A stretch of 39,810 nt of DNA from NCBI RefSeq assembly GCF_000429565.1, contig NZ_AUCC01000025.1:1-39810 (forward strand), given 5' to 3'. Positions 7,425-17,632 of the stretch are shown piece after piece. Source of the DNA: Arsenophonus nasoniae DSM 15247 (GTDB taxonomy: Bacteria; Pseudomonadota; Gammaproteobacteria; Enterobacterales; Enterobacteriaceae). The notes under the pieces were generated by a model. That model was not told where the DNA came from. It saw only the letters and a list, made by a program, of their open reading frames with translations, and did no database searches. Each line of letters begins with the position of its first letter. Position 1 is the stretch's first letter. Position numbers and translations under genes: made by a program.

Positions 7425-7858
7425 GTGATCGCGGAAAGAAAATTGATAAAATTTTTTAAAAATATAATGCATTGAATTCAGATGAAATTTTTTGCAGCCA
7501 AACAAAATAATTTTTGCTAATCGTATTGAGGCATATTTTGGCAAAATTAGCTAATAATGCTTAGTTGTTAATAATTTGGTTTATGGCTTGTTTTCGGTTA
7601 TTTATTCATCAGAAACAATTTTATTAATCAACCTTTTTTTGGAGATATTCACTCAAATAATTATAAACAGGTTACTATTGATTAAACATAACTCTGTAAT
7701 TTTATTCATTTTTTTATATTTAAGTCATATTCAAAGCATGATCATAAAAAATCCAAATCAATCCGGATATAAATTTCTTTGTTGTAATAGTAGCTCTCCT
7801 TCGTTGGCTATGGGAGAATGCAAAAGTTACTGTCATATTAATACAGAGGGAGCGCGAC
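7425..7858. other. AT-rich intergenic region between pyrL and rraB
   Basis: 434 bases, very AT-rich, lying between divergently transcribed pyrL and rraB. A 96-codon frame (7576-7866) is open here, but its composition is that of random AT-rich DNA and it overlaps the rraB start, so I do not call it. The rraB promoter should lie in this region, but no convincing -35/-10 pair stands out. The last 12 bases hold the rraB ribosome binding site (GAGGGAG). Confidence 0.5.
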
Positions 7859-8443
7859 ATGGTTAATAAAAAAGTACTAGGAGAGCAGCAGGAAGATACC
7901 CGTTTGGATGTTGAAAATGTAGCGACGGATAGCAGTGATCCTAATGTGTTTTATGAAATAGAGCATTACCTTTCAGCTGAAGAGTTGATGTCGTTTAAAA
8001 AAGCCTTATCAGAACAGCAAATTTCCACAGAAAATTTGTTACTAGAAAAAAAAGCAGTCGCAGAGCAGCGAGCAGAAACACATTCAATTATTGAAGAATT
8101 ATTGGAAGATGGTAGTGATCCGAATGCTCTGTATGAAATAGAACATCACTTTTCGGCCAAAGATTTTAAATTATTGGAAAAAGCGGCAATAGTGGCATTT
8201 AAATTAGGTTATGAAGTACACGATGCTGAAGAGCTAGAAATTGAAGATGGTACGGTATTGATGTGTTGTGATGTCTATCGGGATAGTGCGCTTGATGCAG
8301 AATTAATTAATAAGCAAGTTGTGCAATTGATGGTGTTAACGGAAAAAATTGGCATTAACTACGATGGTTGGGGGACATTCTTTGAAGACCCTAATTATGA
8401 TGATGCGGAAGAAAAGCCCGTAGAACCTAAGGCATTACATTAG
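7859..8443 (+). CDS. rraB: RNase E inhibitor RraB with duplicated N-terminus
   Basis: The C-terminal two thirds are a complete RraB (YjgD): [45 protein letters not shown] and [12 protein letters not shown]. RraB binds RNase E and modulates the degradosome. The protein is 194 residues against about 138 in E. coli. The surplus is an internal duplication: residues 8-50 ([13 protein letters not shown] to SFKKAL) align with 68-110 ([13 protein letters not shown] to LLEKAA), joined by a 17-residue charged linker. The DNA copies (7880-8008 and 8060-8188) are offset by 180 bases and still visibly similar around GATCC-AATG and TATGAAATAGA. The start at 7859 has GAGGGAG upstream and gives the duplicated form; a late start at copy 2 lacks an ATG. 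Confidence 0.9.
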   Translation: MVNKKVLGEQQEDTRLDVENVATDSSDPNVFYEIEHYLSAEELMSFKKALSEQQISTENLLLEKKAVAEQRAETHSIIEELLEDGSDPNALYEIEHHFSAKDFKLLEKAAIVAFKLGYEVHDAEELEIEDGTVLMCCDVYRDSALDAELINKQVVQLMVLTEKIGINYDGWGTFFEDPNYDDAEEKPVEPKALH

Positions 8444-8537
8444 AATCATATTTTTAGAATGAAAAGAACCGCGATTATCAATCAGTTGATAAAGCGGATT
8501 AAGCTGAGTAAATACTGGTTAGAGTAAGTTTGTGAGT

Positions 8538-8572
8538 CAACAGCACTGCTGCACAAAATAGCAGTGCTGTTG
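8538..8572. terminator. Hairpin between convergent rraB and valS
   Basis: A perfect 13-bp stem (CAACAGCACTGCT / AGCAGTGCTGTTG) with a 9-base loop lies between the two gene ends. No T tract follows on either strand, so it may work as a barrier or 3'-end stabiliser as much as a terminator. Confidence 0.6.
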
Positions 8573-8577
8573 CTTAT

Positions 8578-11475
8578 TCAAAGTGAGCTAATAGTGACTT
8601 TTTGATTAGTCAGTTTTTGTTTTGCTGCTAAATGAACCGCTAGGCGTTCACGCTCTTTTTCAACAACAGCAGCAGGTGCTCGGCTGACAAAGCTATCATT
8701 AGCTAATTTGTTTTCAATTGCTGCTATCTCTTTGGTCAATTTATGCAGCTCTTTATCTAGCCGCGCTAATTCGGCATCTTTATCGACTAAATCTGCCATT
8801 GGGATCAACACTTCAGCGCCATCTATCAGTTTAGTCACAGCAAGGGGGGTTGGTTGCAGTTCATCCAAAACAGTAATAGCGCTAAGACGAGCCATCGCTT
8901 GAATAAAATTCAGATTTTCTGTCACACGTCGTTTTGTTGCATGGTTAGTGCCGCGTAATAGCAGATCTAATGACTTAGCGGGTGAAATATTCATTTCTGC
9001 CCGAATGTTTCGTATAGCGATAATGAGTTCTTTGATCCATTCCAAATCATGGCGTGCTGCTTCATCAACCTTGTCGGCTGCAAAGATTGGAAAAGGCTGT
9101 AACATGATGGTGTCTTGTTGGATGCCCTTAACCACTTTCACCCGTTGCCAAATGGTCTCGGTAATAAATGGAATAATAGGATGTGCCAGTCGTAATAAGC
9201 TTTCCAGTATTTCAATCAAGGTATAACGTGTTGCACGAATTTCTGCTTCATTTCCCTTATGAATCGCGGGTTTAGACAGTTCTAAATACCAATCGCAAAA
9301 TTGGTTCCAGGTAAATTCATACAAAATATTGGCGGCGATATCAAAGCGATAAGAATCCAGTGCTTCACGGTACAGTTTTACCGTTTGGTTAAATTCTGCC
9401 ATGATCCAGCGATCAGCCAGCGAAAAAATCATTTCTCCACCCTGCTGACCACAATCTTGTCCTTCAGTATTCATCAAGACATAACGACTCGCATTCCACA
9501 GTTTATTACAGAAATTGCGGTAACCAGTCAGGCGTTTCATATCCCAATTGATGTCTCGCCCGGTCGATGCTAATGCTGCCAGCGTAAAGCGTAAAGCGTC
9601 GGTACCATGCGCTTTAATGCCCTGTGGATATTCTTTGCGCGTACGTTTAGCAATTTTTTCGGCTAAATGGGGCTGCATCATATTGCCCGTCCGTTTCGTC
9701 ACTAGATCCTCCAAGGAGATACCATCGATCATATCAAGCGGATCGATGACATTGCCTTTGGATTTTGATATTTTTTGCCCTTCTTCATCACGGATCAGGC
9801 CTGTCATATAGACGGTTTTAAAAGGAATTTGCCCTTGACCATTTTCATCTTTGATGAAATACATTGTCAGCATGATCATGCGGGCTATCCAGAAAAAGAT
9901 AATATCAAAACCACTGACCAACACATCTGTTGGATGGAACGTTTTTAACGCTTCGCTATTTTCTGGCCAACCTAATGTTGAGAAGGTCCAAAGACCAGAA
10001 GAGAACCAAGTATCTAATACATCTTCATCCTGATGTAAACTAATATCAGCGCTGAGATTGTTCTCTCGACGCACTTCGTCTTCGTCATGACCGACATAGA
10101 CATTACCGGATTCATCATACCAAGCGGGTATTCTATGCCCCCACCATAATTGGCGTGAAATACACCAATCTTGGATATCCTGCATCCAGGAAAAATACAT
10201 ATTTTCATACTGTTTAGGAACAAACTGAATACGACCCTCTTTTACCGCAGCAATGGCTTGTTTTGCTAATGGTAGGGTACGAACATACCATTGATCAGTC
10301 AGCATTGGCTCAATAACAACGCCGCCACGATCGCCATAAGGAACGGTAAGTTGATGCGGTTTTATGGCGACTAATAATCCGAGTTTTTCTAATTCGTTTA
10401 CTATCGCTTTACGGGCAGCAAAACGTTCCATTCCCTGGTAGGATGCAGGGATTGTCGCTGTATAAATCGTGCTAGGGTTGCCGGTGCTGTCGAATACTTC
10501 AGCTTGTTGACGGATATGTCCATTGAAATCGAAAATATTGATCATGGGCAACTGGTGACGTTTACCCACTTCATAGTCGTTAAAATCGTGCGCTGGTGTG
10601 ATCTTCACACAGCCAGTGCCTTTTTCCATATCGGCGTGTTCATCACCGACGATAGGAATACGACGATTAACTAAGGGTAATAAAATTTGTTTGCCAATTA
10701 AATTCTTATAGCGTGGATCGGCGGGATTAACCGCCACACCCGTATCACCAAGCATGGTTTCAGGTCGAGTAGTTGCAACAACTAGGTAATCTTGGCCTTC
10801 TGTGGTTTTTACACCATCAGCAAGGGGATAACGTAAATGCCACATAAAACCGTTAACTTCTCGATTTTCAACTTCTAAATCGGAAATAGCGGTATGCAGT
10901 TTAGGATCCCAGTTGACTAATCGTTTACCGCGATAAATAAGATCATCTTGATAGAGTCGGATAAATGCTTCTTTTACTGCTTTGGAGAGACCTTTATCCA
11001 TCGTAAAGCGTTCACGTTGCCAATCAACAGAATCACCCAATCGTCGCATTTGCTGAGAAATATTACCGCCTGATTCGGCTTTCCATTGCCAAATTTTTTC
11101 AATAAACGCTTCTCTGCCATAATCGTGGCGAGTTTTATTCTCTTCAGCGCTAATTTTGCGCTCAACAACCATCTGAGTGGCGATCCCCGCGTGATCTGTG
11201 CCGCTTTGCCAAAGCGTGTTTTTTCCTTGCATGCGCTGGTAGCGAATTAAGGTGTCCATGATTGTTTGCTGAAAAGCATGCCCCATATGCAGGTTACCGG
11301 TCACATTTGGTGGAGGGATCACGATACAAAAACTCTGTTTGCTGTTATCACCGTGCGGTGCAAAATAGCCATTCTTTTCCCAGTGTGCATATAAAGGTTG
11401 TTCAATTGCCGCTGGCTGATAAGTTTTGTCGAGCGATGGCTCAGACTGAGTTTGATTTGCGGGTTTCTTTTCCAT
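8578..11475 (-). CDS. valS: Valyl-tRNA synthetase
   Basis: 965 residues (E. coli 951), class I synthetase charging tRNA-Val in the cytoplasm. The ATP-binding HIGH-type signature is HMGH at 63-66 within [15 protein letters not shown], and the KMSKS-type loop is KISKS at 568-572. Between them lies the CP1 editing domain ([34 protein letters not shown]). The C-terminal region has the anticodon-binding helical domain and the coiled-coil tail ([23 protein letters not shown]). It is the last gene of pepA-holC-valS; its start is 16 bases after the holC stop. Intact. Confidence 0.98.
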   Translation of the reverse strand: MEKKPANQTQSEPSLDKTYQPAAIEQPLYAHWEKNGYFAPHGDNSKQSFCIVIPPPNVTGNLHMGHAFQQTIMDTLIRYQRMQGKNTLWQSGTDHAGIATQMVVERKISAEENKTRHDYGREAFIEKIWQWKAESGGNISQQMRRLGDSVDWQRERFTMDKGLSKAVKEAFIRLYQDDLIYRGKRLVNWDPKLHTAISDLEVENREVNGFMWHLRYPLADGVKTTEGQDYLVVATTRPETMLGDTGVAVNPADPRYKNLIGKQILLPLVNRRIPIVGDEHADMEKGTGCVKITPAHDFNDYEVGKRHQLPMINIFDFNGHIRQQAEVFDSTGNPSTIYTATIPASYQGMERFAARKAIVNELEKLGLLVAIKPHQLTVPYGDRGGVVIEPMLTDQWYVRTLPLAKQAIAAVKEGRIQFVPKQYENMYFSWMQDIQDWCISRQLWWGHRIPAWYDESGNVYVGHDEDEVRRENNLSADISLHQDEDVLDTWFSSGLWTFSTLGWPENSEALKTFHPTDVLVSGFDIIFFWIARMIMLTMYFIKDENGQGQIPFKTVYMTGLIRDEEGQKISKSKGNVIDPLDMIDGISLEDLVTKRTGNMMQPHLAEKIAKRTRKEYPQGIKAHGTDALRFTLAALASTGRDINWDMKRLTGYRNFCNKLWNASRYVLMNTEGQDCGQQGGEMIFSLADRWIMAEFNQTVKLYREALDSYRFDIAANILYEFTWNQFCDWYLELSKPAIHKGNEAEIRATRYTLIEILESLLRLAHPIIPFITETIWQRVKVVKGIQQDTIMLQPFPIFAADKVDEAARHDLEWIKELIIAIRNIRAEMNISPAKSLDLLLRGTNHATKRRVTENLNFIQAMARLSAITVLDELQPTPLAVTKLIDGAEVLIPMADLVDKDAELARLDKELHKLTKEIAAIENKLANDSFVSRAPAAVVEKERERLAVHLAAKQKLTNQKVTISSL

Positions 11476-11491
11476 CTTGCTTCGTTATTTA

Positions 11492-11941
11492 TTAAGTTGT
11501 TGGTGGTGCTGCCATGATCAAATTAAACCCCATGTTGCGATAAGTTTTGTATCGTTCACGCGCCAACTGTTTCAAATGTTCATCAGTAGGTACAAAGTCT
11601 ATCACTTCATGGAATGTTGTGGCAAAGTCTGCAAATGTTGATTGTAGATTTATCAATATATCTCTTGCTGAGCTACCCCGTTTTGTTGGCCAACAAAGCT
11701 CAACAGGTGCGCCATAGCGAGGGCCTTCACCGGCTAAATTATGTGGGACAAATTGATAAGGTTCTCTTTGCCAAAGTATTTCATCCAATTTTTCGGCTTG
11801 TATTTGATCCTCACAAGCAATTAAAACACGTTTACCCATCCGCCAGTTTTCTGCTGCTAGCTGACAGGCTAACCATTCATGACTTTCAAGTTCTGCTTGT
11901 GAAGATAGCTGCTCTATTAAATAGAAAGTTGCTTTTTTCAT
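11492..11941 (-). CDS. holC: DNA polymerase III chi subunit
   Basis: 149 residues (E. coli 147). Chi bridges the clamp loader (via psi) to single-strand binding protein on the lagging strand. Conserved segments: MKKATFYLIEQ, the GKRVLIACEDQIQAEKLDE helix-strand unit, FVPHNLAGEGP, the RDILINLQ stretch, and KQLARERYKTYRNMGFNL near the C-terminus. It lies between pepA and valS as in E. coli. A strong hairpin in the pepA-holC gap may reduce readthrough, so holC-valS probably also have their own promoter. Confidence 0.96.
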   Translation of the reverse strand: MKKATFYLIEQLSSQAELESHEWLACQLAAENWRMGKRVLIACEDQIQAEKLDEILWQREPYQFVPHNLAGEGPRYGAPVELCWPTKRGSSARDILINLQSTFADFATTFHEVIDFVPTDEHLKQLARERYKTYRNMGFNLIMAAPPTT

Positions 11942-11962
11942 CGCATTACGGTTATGGGAAAA

Positions 11963-11982
11963 GGGTATTGCTTACAATACCC
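11963..11982 (-). terminator. Hairpin between pepA and holC
   Basis: GGGTATTG, 4-base loop, CAATACCC is a perfect 8-bp stem in the 52-base gap after pepA. On the minus strand it is followed by TTTTCCC, a short T tract. It is probably a partial terminator or attenuator tuning expression of holC-valS relative to pepA. Confidence 0.6.
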
Positions 11983-11993
11983 TATTATTAAAT

Positions 11994-13514
11994 TCACTGG
12001 TGCGATTTTTCGTCACAGTTTATATAAGCACGATTTAACAGAAATTGAGCAAGTAATGCTACAGGGCGGCCTGTTGCTCCTTTTGTTTTTCCAGATTGCC
12101 AAGCTGTTCCTGCAATATCTAAATGTGCCCAGTGATATTTAGTGGCAAAACGCTCTAGGAAACAGCCAGCGGTAATTGCACCACCCGAACGGCCTCCTAT
12201 ATTCGCAAGATCAGCAAAGTTTGATTCTAACTGCTCATAGAATTCTTCTGCCAGAGGTAGTTGCCATGCTTTATCGCCTGTTTGCTTAGCGGCGCTAAGT
12301 AATTCATGGGCTAAAGGATTATGATTTGACATTAATCCACTATAATGATTACCAAGTGCAATAATACAGGCTCCGGTTAAAGTTGCAACATCAATTACCA
12401 CATCAGGATCAAAACGTTCTATATAAGTTAGTGTGTCACAAAGAACTAATCTTCCTTCCGCATCGGTATTGAGGACTTCTACTGTCTGTCCTGACATGGT
12501 AGTTAAAATATCACCGGGTCGATAAGCTTTACCGCTCGGCATATTTTCACAACCCGCTAATACGGCAATAACGTTAATCGGCAGTTTTAGTTCAGCAACA
12601 AAGCGCATAACGCCATAAACAGTTGCGGCTCCGCACATATCATATTTCATTTCATCCATGCCATCGGATGGTTTAATAGAAATCCCGCCAGAGTCAAAAG
12701 TTAATCCTTTACCGACTAACACAATCGGTTTAGCCGCTGGATCGGTGCTTCCTTTGTATTCCATAATCGACATTAGCGATTCATTTTGTGAGCCTTGGCC
12801 AACGGCTAAATAAGCATTCATTGCCAGCTCTTTCATCTGCTCTTCGCCAATTACTTTGGTGGTAAGATTTTGATAATTGTCAGCTAACTGACGAGCTTGT
12901 GAAGCTAAATAGGCAGCATTGCAAATATTGGGCGGCATATTAGCCAGATCTTTTGCTGACTTAATGCCTATTGAGACAGCAAGGCCGTGTGAAATAGCGC
13001 GCTCGCCATTGGCTAAATCACGGCGTGTTGGGACATTAAAGACGATTTTACGTAAGGGTCGTCGTGGCTCGCTCTTATTACTTTTGAGTTGATTAAATAC
13101 ATATAACGTTTCTTTGGCGGTTTCCACTGCTTGGCGAACTTTCCAATAATTATTGCGGCTTTTTACATGCAATTCTGTTAGAAAGCACACAGCTTCCATT
13201 GAGCCGGTTTCATTTAAGGTATTAATTGTTTTTTGGATAATCTGTTTATATTGACGCTCATCGAGTTCACGTTCTTTACCGCATCCAACTAACAGAATAC
13301 GTTCAGATAATATATTAGGAACATGGTGCAGTAATAGCGTTTGGCCAACTTTACCTTCCAGTTCTCCGCGGCGTAGTAAGGCACTGATATAGCCGTCACT
13401 GATAGTATCCAGTTGTTCGGCTATAGGGGATAAGCGGCGAGGTTCAAATACCCCAACAATAATACAGGCGCTACGCTGTTTCTCTGGGCTACCGCTTTTT
13501 ACACTAAACTCCAT
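11994..13514 (-). CDS. pepA: Leucyl aminopeptidase (aminopeptidase A)
   Basis: 506 residues (E. coli 503). Hexameric two-metal M17 aminopeptidase, also known in E. coli as XerB, an accessory DNA-binding protein in plasmid ColE1 cer resolution and carAB control. The catalytic C-terminal domain carries [31 protein letters not shown] (metal-binding Lys and Asp residues, named here as GLTFDSGG and KYDMCGAA), the M17 signature NTDAEGRL (metal Asp/Glu and catalytic Arg) and TLTGA. AGGAGA precedes the ATG. It is divergent from lptF across a 291-base gap in which I see no gene and no clear promoter pair. The arrangement is the same as in E. coli. Confidence 0.97.
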   Translation of the reverse strand: MEFSVKSGSPEKQRSACIIVGVFEPRRLSPIAEQLDTISDGYISALLRRGELEGKVGQTLLLHHVPNILSERILLVGCGKERELDERQYKQIIQKTINTLNETGSMEAVCFLTELHVKSRNNYWKVRQAVETAKETLYVFNQLKSNKSEPRRPLRKIVFNVPTRRDLANGERAISHGLAVSIGIKSAKDLANMPPNICNAAYLASQARQLADNYQNLTTKVIGEEQMKELAMNAYLAVGQGSQNESLMSIMEYKGSTDPAAKPIVLVGKGLTFDSGGISIKPSDGMDEMKYDMCGAATVYGVMRFVAELKLPINVIAVLAGCENMPSGKAYRPGDILTTMSGQTVEVLNTDAEGRLVLCDTLTYIERFDPDVVIDVATLTGACIIALGNHYSGLMSNHNPLAHELLSAAKQTGDKAWQLPLAEEFYEQLESNFADLANIGGRSGGAITAGCFLERFATKYHWAHLDIAGTAWQSGKTKGATGRPVALLAQFLLNRAYINCDEKSHQ

Positions 13515-13805
13515 GCATTCTCCTGAATTTTAAAGACAAAGATTGATACTATCGCTAAAATTAACGAACAGTATAAATTTACCTTATGAAATAGCTGCTT
13601 TATGTTAAACTAACCCAATGGTTTACGGATAGTAATAGATAACGATTTAGCATATTCTGTTTGGTGTTCCAATAGTTAATGCTACATTTATCATCATGAT
13701 ACATTGTAACGATTAAGAAAACCAAAATATTGTACGTAACTGTAACTATACGATGAAGTTAGCTATTTTGCTGCAAAAAACAAGTTTTCCACAGGTGTAA
13801 TTAGT

Positions 13806-14903
13806 GTGATTATAATTCGATATTTAGTTAAGGAAACGCTGAAAAGTCAAGTTGCAATACTTTTTATCCTGATTTTAATTTTTTTTAGTCAAAAAACAAT
13901 CAATATATTAAGTTCAGCGGTTCAGGGAAATATTCCTTCCGATTTAGTTTTTCCTCTGTTGGGGCTTGGTATCCCTGAAATGGCACAATTGATTTTGCCA
14001 TTAAGTCTGTTTCTTGGACTGTTAATGACTTACAGTAAACTCTATATCGATAGTGAAATTACTGTTATGCATGCCTGTGGCTTGGGTAAAAAGGTATTAG
14101 TAATAGCGGCCTTAATTCTGGCATTATTTACCGCTCTGATTGCGGCAGTCAATGTAGCATGGATGTTACCCTGGTCAGCAAAATATCAAGAACAAGCTTT
14201 AGCGGATGCGCAAGCCAATCCTGGTTTAACTCATATGGTTGAGGGGCGATTCAAAACAACCAAGGATCAAAATATTGTTCTTTATATCAGTGAGGTAAAA
14301 GGCAAGAATTTTACTGATGTCTTTATGGCGCAATTACGTCCGGTTAATAATCAACGCCCTTCGGTAGTGATTGCCGAAAGTGGCCGTATCCGCGAGGATC
14401 AAAACGGTAATCAAATTGTGGTATTAGACAAAGGAACCCGCTACGAAGGCACTGCGTTATTACGCGATTTTCGCATAACGGATTTTAAGGATTATCAGGC
14501 GGTGATCGATCATAAAGAAACGGCAGCTACAGGCGATAAAATCGAGCAAAAGGATATGTTGCAATTGTGGCATGCCACAGATGCTGAATCAAAAGCGGAA
14601 TTTCACTGGCGTTTAACATTGGTGGTGGCAGTACTGATTATGGCCTTGATGGTTGTGCCATTGAGTGAAGTTAACCCCAGGCAGGGTCGAGTGTTAAGTA
14701 TGTTACCGGCCATGTTGCTTTATTTAATTTTCTTTCTATTACAAAGTACTTTGCACTCCAATGCAGAAAAAGGTGAAATTGATCCTACGATAACAATGTG
14801 GTTAGTTAATGCGGCTTTTCTGCTATTAGCGCTTATATTGAATATTTGGGATACCGTTTGGATGCGTCGGCTACGTGCTAAGTTCTATCAAGGAGCCGCC
14901 TAA
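13806..14903 (+). CDS. lptF: LPS export ABC transporter permease LptF
   Basis: 365 residues (E. coli 366). Inner-membrane subunit of LptB2FG, which extracts lipopolysaccharide and passes it to LptC/A/D. N-terminal membrane helices (about 13-33, 50-75, 95-120) include FPLLGLGIPEMAQLILPLSLFLG, named here by its core GIPEMAQLILPLSL and the coupling segment SEITVMHACGL. A central periplasmic beta-jellyroll follows, then C-terminal helices with LTLVVAVLIMALMVVPLSEV (core MALMVVPLSEVNPRQGR). The start is GTG at 13806 giving MIIIRYLVKETL, as in E. coli. Retention of this pathway indicates the cell still makes and exports LPS. It overlaps lptG by one base. Confidence 0.97.
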   Translation: MIIIRYLVKETLKSQVAILFILILIFFSQKTINILSSAVQGNIPSDLVFPLLGLGIPEMAQLILPLSLFLGLLMTYSKLYIDSEITVMHACGLGKKVLVIAALILALFTALIAAVNVAWMLPWSAKYQEQALADAQANPGLTHMVEGRFKTTKDQNIVLYISEVKGKNFTDVFMAQLRPVNNQRPSVVIAESGRIREDQNGNQIVVLDKGTRYEGTALLRDFRITDFKDYQAVIDHKETAATGDKIEQKDMLQLWHATDAESKAEFHWRLTLVVAVLIMALMVVPLSEVNPRQGRVLSMLPAMLLYLIFFLLQSTLHSNAEKGEIDPTITMWLVNAAFLLLALILNIWDTVWMRRLRAKFYQGAA

Positions 14904-15979
14904 TGTTTGGTGTATTAGATAAATATATTGGGCGTACTATTCTCTCTTCAATCCTAATGACCCTTTTTATGTTGATTTCATTATCGGGCATTATTAAATT
15001 TGTTGAGCAATTAAGAAAAGTGGGTGATGGTGAGTATACCACCTGGAGTGCAGGGATTTTTACTTTATTAACCGTTCCCAGAGATATTGAAGTCTTTTTT
15101 CCAATGGCGGCACTGTTAGGCGCATTACTTGGTTTGGGAACTCTAGCAACCCGTAGTGAATTGGTGGTGATGCAGGCTGCTGGTTTTTCTCGCCTACAGG
15201 TTGCGATGTCAGTGATGAAGACTGCGATCCCTTTAGTGATCCTAACGATGGTTATTGGGGAATGGGTTGCTCCTGCAGCAGAGCAGTGGGCGCGTAACTA
15301 TCGGGCGGAAAAAATTGTTGGTCGATCGTTAATGGTAACAGATCGTGGTTTATGGGCTAAAGATGGTAATGATTTTATTCATATTCAGCGTGTTATCGGT
15401 AAAAATGAAATAAAAGAAGTTTCCATCTATCAATTTGATGCACAGAAGAAACTGCAAGCGGTTATTTTTGCTGCTTCAGGCCGCTATAACACTGATACTC
15501 ATCAATGGCAATTGTCACAAGTAGATAAGTCATTGATTAACAATGAAAAGGATATTACTGGCTCACAGAGTTTATTGATGGATTGGAAAATCAATCTAAA
15601 CCCAGAAAAATTGGGCGTGGTTTCTCTGGAACCGGATTCGCTACCAATACGAGGTCTTTATAAATACGTTAAATATCTTAAGGAGAGTGGGCAAGAAGCG
15701 TCAGTCTATCAATTAAGTATGTGGAAGAAAATTCTATCACCGCTTTCTGTCGCCGTCATGATGTTAATGGCCCTATCATTTATTTTTGGGCCGCTGCGAA
15801 GTGTGGCAATGGGGGTAAGAGTATTGATCGGTATTTCTGGCGGATTTATTTTTTATCTGCTCAATGAGGGTTTTGGTAATTTAGGTTTAGTCTATGGTGT
15901 TCCGCCAATAATCGCTGCAATGTTACCCAGTGTACTATTTCTTGGATTTAGCATTTTATTATTAATGCGGCGTCAATAA
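14903..15979 (+). CDS. lptG: LPS export ABC transporter permease LptG
   Basis: 358 residues (E. coli 360), partner of LptF. It begins MFGVLDKYIGRTILSSI; the coupling segment is RSELVVMQAAGFSRLQ and the end has helices around LSVAVMMLMALSFIFGPLRS and GGFIFYLLNEGFGNLG, each a core of one membrane span. The central periplasmic jellyroll contains DRGLWAKDGNDFIHI. The start overlaps the stop of lptF (TAATG), so the two subunits are translationally coupled. No clear terminator follows before the convergent ampH. Confidence 0.97.
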   Translation: MFGVLDKYIGRTILSSILMTLFMLISLSGIIKFVEQLRKVGDGEYTTWSAGIFTLLTVPRDIEVFFPMAALLGALLGLGTLATRSELVVMQAAGFSRLQVAMSVMKTAIPLVILTMVIGEWVAPAAEQWARNYRAEKIVGRSLMVTDRGLWAKDGNDFIHIQRVIGKNEIKEVSIYQFDAQKKLQAVIFAASGRYNTDTHQWQLSQVDKSLINNEKDITGSQSLLMDWKINLNPEKLGVVSLEPDSLPIRGLYKYVKYLKESGQEASVYQLSMWKKILSPLSVAVMMLMALSFIFGPLRSVAMGVRVLIGISGGFIFYLLNEGFGNLGLVYGVPPIIAAMLPSVLFLGFSILLLMRRQ

Positions 15980-16057
15980 TGCGCTTTTACAGTATGGTTA
16001 GCTCTATTATTAATCCGTTACCATGCTGATAAAAAAATTTATTGCCTATTATTTGGC

Positions 16058-17350
16058 TTAACCATGATCAGGGCTTTCTAGCAGTTTTTTAACCAGATTT
16101 ACCGCAAAATCTTGTTTGGTTGGCTGAAAAGTATCATTATTGTGGTTGATGGTAAGTGCCGCGGTTAAATCATTGATTCCTTGGGTTAAGCGACTAAATT
16201 TACTGCCTTTTTTGCGTGAAATCACCGCAAAGATACCGATACGTTGTTGTGGGATCATGGTCATATAGGTATTAAAACCCCCACCGCCACCGGTTTTTTG
16301 ATAAATGCCGGGAATGCCATCTCGTGGATTCATATAAACCCATCCAAGGCCAATACCATCGGCATGCCCAGCGACGTCCATCCCTTTTATGTCGGTAAGC
16401 ATATCGCGAGCAAAATAGATCGCTTGTTCACGTTGAGCGGTTGTTTTACTAACTTGGGGATGGGTTGACAGAAATTGTTGCATCCATCTTTGCATATCAG
16501 CTGGTGTAGAATAAACACCTCCACTGCCGGCGGCAGCTAACGTACTAATACATGGACTGGATTTATAACCGACCATTAGGCGAGAACATTGATGGGTAGT
16601 TGGGGTAAAAGTTGTATCATACATTTCGCTTGGTAGGGTTATTTTTTCGGCAAAAAGTTGTTTATAAGATTTTCCTGCTGCTTTTGCCAAAGCATCTGCT
16701 AGTAGATCATAAGCCAGATTAGAATAGGCGGCTTTCGTTCCAGGTAAACACTTCATTTTTGCTTTTTTCAACCATGCCCAACGATTTGTCTGGGTTGGCC
16801 AAACAAATACCGTTCGCCCGATTTTACCGCCAGGTTGTTCCCTGGGTAAACCGCTGGTATGACTAGCCAGGTGATATAAGCGAATTGGTTCTTTGCCATT
16901 ATAAATAGGGATATGAGTACCGAAATAGCTATAGTTTTGTAGTGGATCAGTAATGCGTAATTTTTTATCCGCTTCTAATTTGATCATCACTTCACTGGTC
17001 ATTAATTTTGTTAATGAAGCAATGCGGATCAATGAATCAGGGCCAGGGGTTTTTCGGCTACCTGGAGCCGTTTCACCATAATAACGGGTGACTATCTGAT
17101 CATTGTCGATAACCACGATTGCCATCCCTTGTGGATTTGTTTCAGTAAAAATTTGGCTAGCAAAACGATCGACTAAATCAGTCGTTTTTTCAGTAGTGGG
17201 TTGATGACGATTTAGAATTTCCAACGCTGTTGGCGAAGATGATGCCGTTTTGGCTGATGGAAATTTTGTTACTGTTGTCGATGACGAGCAACTAGTGAGT
17301 GAAATAAATAGAGTAAAGGCTGAAAAGAATTTTAGGCAAAATAGTTGCAT
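16058..17350 (-). CDS. ampH: AmpH-type penicillin-binding protein with lipoprotein signal
   Basis: A serine hydrolase of the class C beta-lactamase/DD-peptidase fold, closest by eye to E. coli AmpH (385 residues), a carboxypeptidase/endopeptidase in peptidoglycan remodelling. Catalytic motifs: SLTK with the nucleophile Ser112 and Lys115, YSN at 209-211, and KTGGGGG near residue 352. Other matches include RIASLTKLMTSE, HTSGLPREQPGG and GSGGVYSTPADMQRWMQQ. The protein is 430 residues. Its N-terminus has a lipobox, LTSC with Cys21, instead of the plain cleavable signal of E. coli AmpH, followed by a 40-residue Ser/Thr-rich linker. It is therefore probably membrane-anchored; Ser at +2 predicts the outer membrane. 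It lies between lptG and the secretion system and is transcribed toward lptG. Confidence 0.92.
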   Translation of the reverse strand: MQLFCLKFFSAFTLFISLTSCSSSTTVTKFPSAKTASSSPTALEILNRHQPTTEKTTDLVDRFASQIFTETNPQGMAIVVIDNDQIVTRYYGETAPGSRKTPGPDSLIRIASLTKLMTSEVMIKLEADKKLRITDPLQNYSYFGTHIPIYNGKEPIRLYHLASHTSGLPREQPGGKIGRTVFVWPTQTNRWAWLKKAKMKCLPGTKAAYSNLAYDLLADALAKAAGKSYKQLFAEKITLPSEMYDTTFTPTTHQCSRLMVGYKSSPCISTLAAAGSGGVYSTPADMQRWMQQFLSTHPQVSKTTAQREQAIYFARDMLTDIKGMDVAGHADGIGLGWVYMNPRDGIPGIYQKTGGGGGFNTYMTMIPQQRIGIFAVISRKKGSKFSRLTQGINDLTAALTINHNNDTFQPTKQDFAVNLVKKLLESPDHG

Positions 17351-17577
17351 TCTTAATAAACCAATATGAATAAATTTTTATAAATAATCGCCTGATAAAT
17401 GTTCAATTTTCATTAAAGCCTTTGCCAGGCACCTAAATAAAAACCTAATTATGTTATCGATGCTTTACGTTCTATATACTATAACACTCTAATTATAGAG
17501 AAATTATGAATATAAGCTACAAAACTATTCTCTGATGTTCTATTACTAGCATAATAATCTGAAAAATAGATCGCATA

Positions 17578-17605
17578 AAAGAGTAGTCATAAAATACTAC
17601 TCTTT
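17578..17605 (-). terminator. Terminator of the leftward secretion operon
   Basis: A perfect 10-bp stem (AAAGAGTAGT / ACTACTCTTT) with an 8-base loop. Read leftward it ends in CTCTTTTATG, a short T run. It lies 28 bases beyond the true (frame-corrected) stop of sctA at 17633-17635. The rest of 17351-17632 shows no gene. Confidence 0.7.
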
Positions 17606-17632
17606 ATTATTCAAATGAGGATGAACCTGGGA

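Noticed and set aside
7576-7866. 96-codon open frame before rraB
   Set aside because: Composition is that of random AT-rich DNA, there is no ribosome binding site, and it runs into the rraB start; probably non-coding.
15990-16028. Possible terminator between lptG and ampH (CAGTATGGT / ACCATGCTG)
   Set aside because: One wobble pair and a 21-base loop; too weak to call.
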